From Bacteroidales bacterium (GTDB taxonomy: Bacteria; Bacteroidota; Bacteroidia; Bacteroidales; Muribaculaceae): a DNA stretch of 45,755 nucleotides. Positions within the stretch are counted from its first letter, which is position 1. The number at the start of each line of letters is the position of its first letter. Shown here piece after piece: positions 29,575 to 36,430 of the stretch. The translations under genes and the position numbers were made by a program. A model generated the notes under the pieces. The model saw only the letters and a program-made list of their open reading frames with translations, was not told the origin of the DNA and did not search any database. Location: contig CAJTEX010000025.1 in assembly GCA_910575615.1 (NCBI GenBank), positions 1 through 45,755 on the forward strand, given 5' to 3'.

Positions 29575-29785
29575 TTAGTTCATCTTTTAATGGTTTGACG
29601 ATGTTCTCCACCAGAATCCGGGTCGCGTTCTCGGTGTTGGTGATGCGCACAGTTTCGGCGTCTGCCTTTGCTTTCTCCGCATCGGCGTTGGCCTTGCGCA
29701 CGGTTGCTTTCATGGTGGCCACTGCCACCATGAGCCCCACAAGGCCGGTGCCGAGAAGTATGTTGAGGATTTCGCTGGTGGACAT
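29285..29785 (-). CDS. Membrane-anchored coiled-coil protein (Rz-like inner-membrane spanin or holin partner)
   Basis: The 166-aa protein begins MSTSEILNILLGTGLVGLM, a single N-terminal membrane segment, followed by a long Ala/Lys/Glu coiled coil (residues ~25-115) and a polar tail. That is the topology of the inner-membrane spanin Rz. It is just downstream of the amidase and overlaps a lipoprotein gene in another frame, reproducing the Rz/Rz1 design. Similar short proteins are also annotated as holin-associated; the sequence alone cannot decide. Confidence 0.6.
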   Translation of the reverse strand: MSTSEILNILLGTGLVGLMVAVATMKATVRKANADAEKAKADAETVRITNTENATRILVENIVKPLKDELNATRTDLQATKKEMASTKREMARLRKAVEAASGCRHADYCPVLFKLRDNPKDADSAGSDIFDFREERHDCGSDQSDNDTDGSRESGTHGDIRGQPP

Positions 29786-29809
29786 CTTTGTGATTGGTTT
29801 ACTGGGTTG

Positions 29810-30271
29810 TTACTGGTTTATACCGATTGACTTGAGCCATTTTTGAACGTCGAAGCTCGGACAGGCTTTGGCTGCGACCTCGTTGTGGCCTATGATGCGC
29901 ACATCAGGGAAGCGGCGGTGAAAGTCCTTCACATACGCCTCCTTAGCCTTGTGCTGTGCCGGAGTCCGGGTGTCTTTGGGATTCATTGACCTGTCACAGC
30001 CACCGGCATAGACGACATGACGGCTGACGGAGTTGTAGCCTTTGGCCCCATTGGTAATTTCCCACGGATCGACATTGGCGTCCTCGTTGTTATCGACAAG
30101 CCGCTCGGCGGTGCCGTCAAGGTGGATAATGTCGGTATAGCCGACCTGCTTCCACCCCCTGCCGCCAGCCGACACCGGGCTAAGGTGCATCCGCCTGATG
30201 TCGGCGGCTGTCACCTCGCGCCCTTCGGGTGTCGCTGTGCAGTGCAGTACAAGATACTTCAACCGGGCCAT
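29810..30271 (-). CDS. N-acetylmuramoyl-L-alanine amidase (T7-lysozyme-like endolysin)
   Basis: The 153-aa enzyme would cut the bond between muramic acid and the peptide of peptidoglycan. Candidate zinc ligands and catalytic residues line up with the T7 lysozyme pattern: H10 (LVLHCTA), Y45, H129 (IIGHNEVAAKACP), K135 and C137. It is the right length for a single-domain amidase_2 protein with no signal peptide, so it needs a holin. It lies between the capsid gene and the spanin-like pair. A second lysis group sits 17 kb away (12.2-13.1 kb). Confidence 0.88.
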   Translation of the reverse strand: MARLKYLVLHCTATPEGREVTAADIRRMHLSPVSAGGRGWKQVGYTDIIHLDGTAERLVDNNEDANVDPWEITNGAKGYNSVSRHVVYAGGCDRSMNPKDTRTPAQHKAKEAYVKDFHRRFPDVRIIGHNEVAAKACPSFDVQKWLKSIGINQ

Positions 30272-30274
30272 AGC

Positions 30275-31240
30275 TTATTCAGTGGGAGCCTCCTTTTTGG
30301 TGAACTTGGGAGTGGCGCGGAAGTCGGCGACGATGAACTCTTCCCCGAAGGCGATGTTGGTATCAGCCTTCATGAGAATCTTGCAGAAGTAGAGTTCCGA
30401 AGCCGGTGCGTATTTGTCGATCTGGATGACGCTTTCGTCATTCTGAAGGTTGACAGCGGCGAAGAAGTTGCCATCGGCATCAGGCGAGCAAAGAGTGGCG
30501 ACGATGACACCCTCGGGCCACGCAGCCACGGTTTCGATGGTGATGCCCTTATAGCGCTTGCGGTTGACCTCTGTTTCGCTGGCGTTCTTGGCCTCGCGTT
30601 CGGTCAGCTCGTCGTCATAATTGTCGAAATCCTCGACGCTCATGATGATACGCAACGAGGGGTTGGAGCGCATGGCTTTGGGGATTCCTGCACGGATCGC
30701 TTTGAGCTTCTTCAGCATGGTGTCAGCCTTCGACACGTCGACCCACTTGTAGTCGGCGGCTTTGGCAGCCTGGGTGAGGATGCCGTTCATGAGCTTGGTG
30801 TCATCCTCGCCATCGACGTATTCGCCATTGACGTAATGGTCGCCGAGCTCGAACTGCACCTGCTTGGACAGTGCGTCGAGAAGCGCGTTCTGCGCCTCCG
30901 GGGGAAGTTGGGCGAACACAAGGTTTCCCTTGGGCTGCCACTTACGCCAGATCTGCTCGAAAGCGCGGGGGTTGAACAGGGTGAAAGCCATGAAGTCGCG
31001 AGGCTCGAGGGTCTGCTCCGACCAGTTGAAGTCACCCTTGCTGTCTTCGATGACGGGGTTCTCCTTGCGTTTCTGGAGCATGCGCCCTGTCTTAAGACGG
31101 GGGATGCTGATCTTTTTCTCCACGCCGGGGATAACATGGATGAGGCCCTTTTCCACAAGCTCGTTGCTCGTGGTGGCGACGGTGAGGATTCTCTCAAGTA
31201 CCTCGCCGTTGTAATTGGTGTTGTCTACTCTGATTGCCAT
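30275..31240 (-). CDS. Major capsid protein
   Basis: The 321-aa protein starts MAIRVDNTNYNGEVLERILT and lies between the scaffold/protease gene and the lysis genes. Its length and beta/helix pattern (for example KAMRSNPSLRIIMSVEDFDN near residues 190-210 and AFGEEFIVADFRATPKF at the end) fit an HK97-fold capsid subunit of the Mu-T-like type. No cleavable prodomain is obvious, as expected if scaffold is a separate product. The identification rests on order and general resemblance. Confidence 0.78.
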   Translation of the reverse strand: MAIRVDNTNYNGEVLERILTVATTSNELVEKGLIHVIPGVEKKISIPRLKTGRMLQKRKENPVIEDSKGDFNWSEQTLEPRDFMAFTLFNPRAFEQIWRKWQPKGNLVFAQLPPEAQNALLDALSKQVQFELGDHYVNGEYVDGEDDTKLMNGILTQAAKAADYKWVDVSKADTMLKKLKAIRAGIPKAMRSNPSLRIIMSVEDFDNYDDELTEREAKNASETEVNRKRYKGITIETVAAWPEGVIVATLCSPDADGNFFAAVNLQNDESVIQIDKYAPASELYFCKILMKADTNIAFGEEFIVADFRATPKFTKKEAPTE

Positions 31241-31261
31241 ATCTGTATGGGGTTGGTATTG

Positions 31262-31885
31262 TTACTTATTGAGTTTTGCGCGGATTTCGTCCATGCGGAG
31301 TTCCCACGGGCCTTTCTTGGGGAGGTCGTCGCCGGCGGGTTCGGTCTGAAGTGTGCCGCTGAGTTTCGGGGCCGGAGTGATGGCGTCGAGGGTGGCGTTG
31401 AGGGTTTCGATACCCACAGACTTGCCGAGGTCGAGGAAATGCTGCTTCTTCTCCGCCGGGATCTTTTTGGCGGCGATGGCCGCGTCTACGGCGGCTGTGA
31501 CCTGTGATAGTTTGAGCTGCTCGTTTTCCCTACGGATGTTCTCCACATCGTCGTTGGCGGTTTTGAGTTCCGCGAGTTTCGCGTTGACGGCCGCCTCGTC
31601 TGCCGTTTCCGGCAAGCCCAGTGTCAGGGCGAGTATCTTGATGTCCATTTGCGGTTGGTTGTTGGTTGGTTTATGATTCAGCCTTGGAAGGGGGCAGTCA
31701 CCACCCTCGCTCAGCGTTATTAACTGTCCGTCCTTGTGGAGCCGGATGGCATCGTTGTTGGCTCCGATGTCGACAAGCGACACTTCGATAAGGCGTGCCT
31801 TTGTCACTGTCGCATAGCGCTGCCCCGGCACGATAAGCTCCGCGGCTTCGCTTGTCTCGATCACCTCGAAGCCGATGCTCACCAT
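31262..31885 (-). CDS. Prohead protease C-terminal part with nested scaffold (fragment after MITE 3)
   Basis: From the first Met after the insertion (31885, MVSIGFEVIE) this frame carries the protease serine (Ser 87 of the rebuilt protein, in the VSIGF motif), and then a scaffold-like helical domain starting at an in-frame ATG at 31648 (MDIKILALTLGLPETADEAA). A protease with an internal scaffold start, as in Mu gpI/gpZ or lambda C/Nu3, is likely. The frame is open back to the MITE edge at 31995. The scaffold could still be made from 31648; the protease could not. Confidence 0.72.
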   Translation of the reverse strand: MVSIGFEVIETSEAAELIVPGQRYATVTKARLIEVSLVDIGANNDAIRLHKDGQLITLSEGGDCPLPRLNHKPTNNQPQMDIKILALTLGLPETADEAAVNAKLAELKTANDDVENIRRENEQLKLSQVTAAVDAAIAAKKIPAEKKQHFLDLGKSVGIETLNATLDAITPAPKLSGTLQTEPAGDDLPKKGPWELRMDEIRAKLNK

Positions 31886-31995
31886 GCGGAGCGAGCCGAA
31901 GTCCCACTGCTTCTTGCACTGGGAGGAAAGCTCGGTAGCCTCGTCGAATGCGAGCTCGCCGGTAATCTCGCCGTTCTCTTTCTTAATGTCCTTTA

Positions 31996-32215
31996 TATTG
32001 CTGTCCGGTAAAAAAAGACAAAATCATATATTCTCTACAAATATAATAAGTTACACCTGTTTTACGAAAAAGGGCTTGTCATTTGAGGCGATGTGAAATT
32101 GGTAGCATTAAGCATCAAAAAGCCCTTAAAAGACATCTATACGAGTCTGTTTCATGCTGTATGAGATAAAAATAGTCCATTTCCTATCATGTCAAAGTTT
32201 TACCGGACAGCAATA
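31996..32215 (+). mobile_element. MITE-like element, copy 3 (220 bp)
   Basis: This copy is identical by eye to copies 1 and 2 and flanked by the 9-bp repeat TGTCCTTTA (31987-31995 and 32216-32224). It lies between the histidine and serine of the prohead protease active site. Removing it restores the reading frame (...LIKDI-KKENGEITGEL...). Confidence 0.9.
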
Positions 32216-32366
32216 TGTCCTTTATAAGTCCGATGGCCTTGCCGCGGTTGTGCATATAAAGGAGTATGGGGTTGCGCTCATACTGGGTGATGTCCACGCC
32301 ATCGGTCAGGACGCGGTACCCGTAGCTGTTGAGCGTGTCGTTTGTCAGTCTTACTCTGTTGCCCAT
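32187..32366 (-). CDS. Prohead protease N-terminal fragment, ends in MITE 3
   Basis: The real start is the ATG at 32366 (MGNRVRLTNDTLNSYGYRVL); the open frame upstream runs through the control region and is not coding. The fragment contains NPILLYMHNRG with the likely catalytic His 39, typical of HK97/S78-type head maturation proteases, and stops inside the MITE after LLSGKTLT. Its partner half lies at 31262-31995. It cannot act alone. Confidence 0.7.
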   Translation of the reverse strand: MGNRVRLTNDTLNSYGYRVLTDGVDITQYERNPILLYMHNRGKAIGLIKDILLSGKTLT

Positions 32367-32390
32367 GTCTGTGCGATAATGATTTTTTCG

Positions 32391-32520
32391 GTGCAAAAGT
32401 GAGAGATAAACCGCTTGTTTCCAAAAAAGTGTGCAATGGTTGCACACTTGTATGCAATGGTTGCACACTTTTTTTGAAGGCACACCTCATATTCGCACTT
32501 TTGCAGTGCAAAAGCGCCAA
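32391..32520. promoter_or_regulatory. Divergent phage promoter region with two operator-like palindromes
   Basis: Between the minus-strand protease gene and the plus-strand terminase genes lie two palindromes 21 bp apart centre to centre: GTGTGCAATGGTTGCACAC (32429-32447) and GTATGCAATGGTTGCACAC (32450-32468). Outside them are oppositely oriented CACTTTTGCA boxes (minus strand near 32392-32401, plus strand 32496-32505), resembling -7 elements. The plus-side box is part of the palindrome CTTTTGCAGTGCAAAAG (32498-32514). This looks like a single control point for both late operons, bound by a dimeric regulator not identified here. Confidence 0.6.
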
Positions 32521-32533
32521 AATCATTATCGAC

Positions 32534-33022
32534 ATGACAAAAGCTGAACTTGAAAATAAAAGAAACCTGGCACGCACCCTGTATCTTTCAGGTAAGGAGC
32601 AGACCGAAATCGCCGAGATGATAGGCGTGTCACGAGTCACTATATCCAAATGGTGTACCGCTGGCGGGTGGAAGGCCATCCGCGCTGCCAAAACCATCAC
32701 TCGTCCGGAACTCATAAAGAAATTACTCCTGGCGACAAACACATTGCTCGACAAAGTCAACGAATCCGGCGACCTCGCCCTTATAGACAGCCTCGGCGAC
32801 AAGCTCTCGAAGCTGACCGCCGCCATCGACAAGCTCGACAAGTCACAGGCCAATGTCGTGGCCGCCATAGAAGTGTTCACAGCTTTCTCCAAATATCTTG
32901 AATTCCGTGCCAAGACAGACCCGGAGGTAACTATCGAGTTCATCAAGAAGGTCAACAAGCTGCAGGACGGATTCCTCATCGAATCATTCAACAAGGGAGC
33001 ACTCGTTTACCATGGCGACTAA
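32534..33022 (+). CDS. Small terminase subunit (Mu gp27-like)
   Basis: The 162-aa protein starts MTKAELENKRNLARTLYLSG and has a clear helix-turn-helix (GKEQTEIAEMIGVSRVTISK, residues ~20-39) followed by helical oligomerisation segments. It precedes and overlaps the large terminase gene, the usual order. It recognises phage DNA for packaging. The ATG at 32534 was chosen over the much longer open frame because upstream codons cover the operator region. Confidence 0.8.
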   Translation: MTKAELENKRNLARTLYLSGKEQTEIAEMIGVSRVTISKWCTAGGWKAIRAAKTITRPELIKKLLLATNTLLDKVNESGDLALIDSLGDKLSKLTAAIDKLDKSQANVVAAIEVFTAFSKYLEFRAKTDPEVTIEFIKKVNKLQDGFLIESFNKGALVYHGD

Positions 33023-34580
33023 ACTTACAAAGGAACAGAAGGAGGCATTCGCGCAGTGGAAGGAACACTGCCGCGAAGTCCAGGCCATGACGGCGGCGTC
33101 CTTATCTATCGTAAAGGAGTCGCCTGTCGAGAAGGAGCGTCGAATCAAACGGCTGCTCTCCAATTATGACGAATTCTGCGAGTATTATTTCGCACACTAC
33201 CTCACCCTGCGCGACAAGACCACCGGGGAGGTTATCCGAGTGATACACAATGCGCCGTTCCACACCAAAGCGGCGCTCACGATAAAGAACACGCCGAATC
33301 TGAAGGCGGTGTTCAAATGGCCGCGCGGCCACGCCAAATCCACCCACATCGGAGTGTTCATTCCACTTTGGCTGATTTTCCAGCCGAAGAGGCTTATCAA
33401 TTTTATGGTCACTGTCGGCAAGTCTGAGGACAGCGCCAACCGTCTGCTCGGTGACCTTCAGGCGGAACTGGAATACAACCAGAAGCTCATCGCTGATTTT
33501 GGTGAACAGAAAAACCTCGGCTTATGGCTGCAGGGGGAGTTCAAGACCAAAGGCGGGGCAAAATTCCTCGCCGTGGGCCGCGGACAGTCGCCGCGCGGCC
33601 TCCGCGACCGTGAGGCCCGTCCGGACTATATTGTGATCGATGACCTTGACGATGACGAGCTCTGCCGCAATGAAAAGCGCGTCAAGGAGCTCACTGACTG
33701 GGTCAAGGAGGCTCTGTTCGGTGCGCTCGATGTTGGCCGTGGCCGCTTCATAATGGTCGGCAACCTTATTTCTAAAAAATCGGTGCTTGCCAATATCGCC
33801 GCGTCAAAGGGTGTGCATGTGTCCGAGATAAAGGCTGTCGACCGTGACGGCAACCCGGTGTGGGTTGAGAAGTGGACCAAGGAGGAGGCGCAGGCTGTCA
33901 AGGATTTCATGGGATACCGTGCTTGGGAAAAGGAGATGATGCACAATCCCATCAATGACGGCTCCATATTCCGGCATGAGTGGATACGCTTCAAGCGTAT
34001 GCCGAAACTCGAAAAGTACGAGATGCTCGTGTGTTATACAGACCCGTCGTTCAAATCGACAACGGCAAACGACTACAAGGCATGCCGCCTGTGGGGCAAG
34101 ATCGGAACAGAGCTGCACCTCATTGACTGCTATGTCCGCCAGGACACAGTGTCCGGAATGGTGCGCTGGCTCTATGACCTCTATGAGAGAACACGTGACC
34201 GTGTGGCAATATCCTTCTTCATGGAGGCCAATTTCATGCAGGACATCATCCTCGACGAGTTCGCCGCCGAGGGAAATATCCGTGGGTACCAGTTGCCCAT
34301 ACTGCCGGACACCAGAAAGAAGCCGGAAAAGGTGCAGCGCATCGAAGCGGTGTCGCCGCTGTGGGAGCGTGGCTTCGTATTTTACAACGAGGCTCTGAAA
34401 GAGTCCCCTGACATGGAGGTCGGCATCGAGCAGACCCTGGCTCTCGAGCGAGGCTCCCGCGTGCATGATGACGCGCCGGATGCCGACGAGGGTGCTATTT
34501 GGTATCTGCAGCGCGGCACTCGTCAGGAAGTTTTCAAACCGGTGGCGATTCCCCGTCGCTCGCCTAAAAATATGTGGTAA
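33012..34580 (+). CDS. Large terminase subunit (Mu gp28-like ATPase and nuclease)
   Basis: This 522-aa motor cuts and packages DNA into the head. The Walker A-type motif PRGHAKST is at residues 104-111 and a Walker B-type YIVIDDLDDDE at 206-216. The C-terminal part contains acidic residues in a nuclease-like pattern (VCYTDPSFKST near 335-350, and DDAPDADEGAIWYL near the end). Length and order after the small subunit and before the DUF1320 and portal genes match Mu-type modules. Identification is strong. Confidence 0.9.
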   Translation: MATKLTKEQKEAFAQWKEHCREVQAMTAASLSIVKESPVEKERRIKRLLSNYDEFCEYYFAHYLTLRDKTTGEVIRVIHNAPFHTKAALTIKNTPNLKAVFKWPRGHAKSTHIGVFIPLWLIFQPKRLINFMVTVGKSEDSANRLLGDLQAELEYNQKLIADFGEQKNLGLWLQGEFKTKGGAKFLAVGRGQSPRGLRDREARPDYIVIDDLDDDELCRNEKRVKELTDWVKEALFGALDVGRGRFIMVGNLISKKSVLANIAASKGVHVSEIKAVDRDGNPVWVEKWTKEEAQAVKDFMGYRAWEKEMMHNPINDGSIFRHEWIRFKRMPKLEKYEMLVCYTDPSFKSTTANDYKACRLWGKIGTELHLIDCYVRQDTVSGMVRWLYDLYERTRDRVAISFFMEANFMQDIILDEFAAEGNIRGYQLPILPDTRKKPEKVQRIEAVSPLWERGFVFYNEALKESPDMEVGIEQTLALERGSRVHDDAPDADEGAIWYLQRGTRQEVFKPVAIPRRSPKNMW

Positions 34581-34581
34581 T

Positions 34582-34998
34582 ATGTTTATAGATACCGAAG
34601 ATTACAAAGTGGTGATTGGTGATGCAGCCTTGAAAGTCGTGTCGCAGTCATCACCTGAAAATATAGCCAATGCCGAGGCAGAGGCCATTGAGGAAATATC
34701 AGGCTATCTCCGCCCGGTATATGACACCGCGGCCATTTTCGCCGCGACAGGCAACGACCGCAACCGGCTTATAGTGATGTACACCGCCGACATTGTGCTT
34801 TATCACCTCACAGCTTCGCAGCCGCAGAAGATGGGTAGCGAAATCCGCAAGGAGCGATATGAGCGCGCCATAAAATGGCTCGAGGGCGTACAGGCAGGCA
34901 AAATCGTCCCCGACCTTCCTCTTGCCGGATCTGATGACGACAGCCCCGGCTTCGGCACCTCCTATTATTCATTTCCCAAACTTAGACACGACTGGTGA
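34582..34998 (+). CDS. DUF1320-type head/tail protein (Mu gp36-like)
   Basis: The 138-aa protein starts MFIDTEDYKVVIGDAALKVV and has the pattern of the DUF1320/gp36 group: a short N-terminal segment, then helical IEEISGYLRPVYD and LIVMYTADIVLYHL. These proteins are thought to be head-completion or tail-adaptor components. The ATG at 34582 was used instead of an in-frame start at 34465 inside the terminase gene. It overlaps the portal gene start. Confidence 0.72.
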   Translation: MFIDTEDYKVVIGDAALKVVSQSSPENIANAEAEAIEEISGYLRPVYDTAAIFAATGNDRNRLIVMYTADIVLYHLTASQPQKMGSEIRKERYERAIKWLEGVQAGKIVPDLPLAGSDDDSPGFGTSYYSFPKLRHDW

Positions 34999-35000
34999 TT

Positions 35001-36377
35001 ATGGGCCGCAGACAGAACAGACCGAAACTCAGTCGGGCACAGAAGGATGCCAAAGGCAGGATACAAAAGCAGACCTCCGTTATCCTGGAGCTGCACCGCT
35101 ACGCGGAGTTTTTCTCAAAGAACGACATCGAGGACTGGCGCCGGGCGTGGCAGAGCGCGATTGATCCACGCCATCCGTCCCGGCAGAAGCTGTACGACAT
35201 CTACCGCGATGCCATGACCGACTCGCATCTTTCGGGCTGCATACAGCAGCGCGTGGGGTTCGTTATGTCGCGCTCGTTCAAACTCGTCAATGAGAACGGC
35301 GACCAGGACGATGCCGCAGGGCACCTGTTCGACCAGTCCTGGTTCAAGGACTTGTGCCGGCTCTGTCTGGAGTCGATATGGTACGGCCACTCGCTCATCG
35401 AGCTTGGCGATGTCATTACCGACGGCGACGGCCACCCGGCTTTCTCTGGTGTGTCGCTCATACCCCGCAAGCATGTAATTCCTGAAAAGGGTCGAGTGGT
35501 GCAGCGCGTGGGCATGAACTGGGAAACCGGCATTGAGTTCCGGGAGCGTCCCTGGCGCGACTGGCTTATCGAGGCCGGGCGTCCGGATGACCTCGGGTTG
35601 CTGCTGAAGGCCGCACTTCATACCATCCCCAAAAAGCACGCGATGACGTTCTGGGATTGTTTCGCGGAAATATTCGGCATGCCGTGGAGAATTGCCCGCA
35701 CATCGACCCGCGACCCGAATGAGTTCAAGCGTCTGCAGGACATGATCTACAACGGCGGAGCCAACCAGGGCATGGTTGCCGGCATGGAAACGGAGATTCA
35801 GTTCGTGGAATCCGGCAAGGGAGACGCCTTCAATGTCTACGACAAGCGCATAGACCGCGCCAACTCTGAATTGTCAAAACTGGTTATAGGCCAGACCATG
35901 ACCATAGAGGACGGCTCGTCGCTCTCCCAGTCGCAGACCCACCTCGAGGTGTTCATGAATCTTGTGGAGTCTGACCGCGACTTCCTGCGCGACATCATAA
36001 ACAATCAGCTAATCCCCATTATGGCCCTGCACGGCTTCCCGGTCAAGGGGCTGCGCTTCGAGTGGAACGACGCGGTGGACTATACGCCGGAGCAGCAGGT
36101 AGCATACGAAACGATGATTGCCGACCGCTACGAAGTCGACCCGTCGTATTTCGCCGACAAATACAATATGCCGGTCGGAGAGCGTCAATGTCGGTCATTA
36201 TGGCGGGATTATTATGCAGACGGCGACAGCAATAAGGACGATGACAAAAATAGTCAAAAAAAGAGGGAGAAAATTCTTGAGCGTTTCTTTGATACTCTTG
36301 ACCGCCTCATAGAAAACCATAGTGCCGACGAAGTTGCACGAATACTTCACGGTCCCGGCCAAGATTTTTTCGATTAA
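35001..36377 (+). CDS. Portal protein (DUF935, Mu gp29-like)
   Basis: The 458-aa protein, starting MGRRQNRPKLSRAQKDAKGR, forms the vertex channel through which DNA enters and leaves the head. The family pattern is visible in the central part (SRSFKLVNENG, SIWYGHSLIELGDVI, GMPWRIARTSTRDPNEF) and the C-terminal helical stem (QVAYETMIADRYEVDPSYFA). An in-frame GTG at 34995 overlaps the previous stop and could also serve. It is directly followed by the MuF gene. Confidence 0.88.
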   Translation: MGRRQNRPKLSRAQKDAKGRIQKQTSVILELHRYAEFFSKNDIEDWRRAWQSAIDPRHPSRQKLYDIYRDAMTDSHLSGCIQQRVGFVMSRSFKLVNENGDQDDAAGHLFDQSWFKDLCRLCLESIWYGHSLIELGDVITDGDGHPAFSGVSLIPRKHVIPEKGRVVQRVGMNWETGIEFRERPWRDWLIEAGRPDDLGLLLKAALHTIPKKHAMTFWDCFAEIFGMPWRIARTSTRDPNEFKRLQDMIYNGGANQGMVAGMETEIQFVESGKGDAFNVYDKRIDRANSELSKLVIGQTMTIEDGSSLSQSQTHLEVFMNLVESDRDFLRDIINNQLIPIMALHGFPVKGLRFEWNDAVDYTPEQQVAYETMIADRYEVDPSYFADKYNMPVGERQCRSLWRDYYADGDSNKDDDKNSQKKREKILERFFDTLDRLIENHSADEVARILHGPGQDFFD

Positions 36378-36430
36378 GCCCCTCTGACTACGAGGGGCTA
36401 CACAGACGCTATGCCTCCTTACTCGATGGA

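Noticed and set aside
30017-31507. A 496-aa plus-strand frame opposite the capsid and scaffold genes
   Set aside because: The minus strand has a well-ordered head module; the plus-strand frame has no recognisable domain and no start signal.
32187-32483. Extended start of the protease fragment upstream of 32366
   Set aside because: The extra codons encode the operator palindromes, so the frame is open by chance there.
32401-32520. CRISPR-like reading of the repeated GCAATGGTTGCACAC units
   Set aside because: Only two copies and no spacers of uniform length; symmetric repeats fit operators better.
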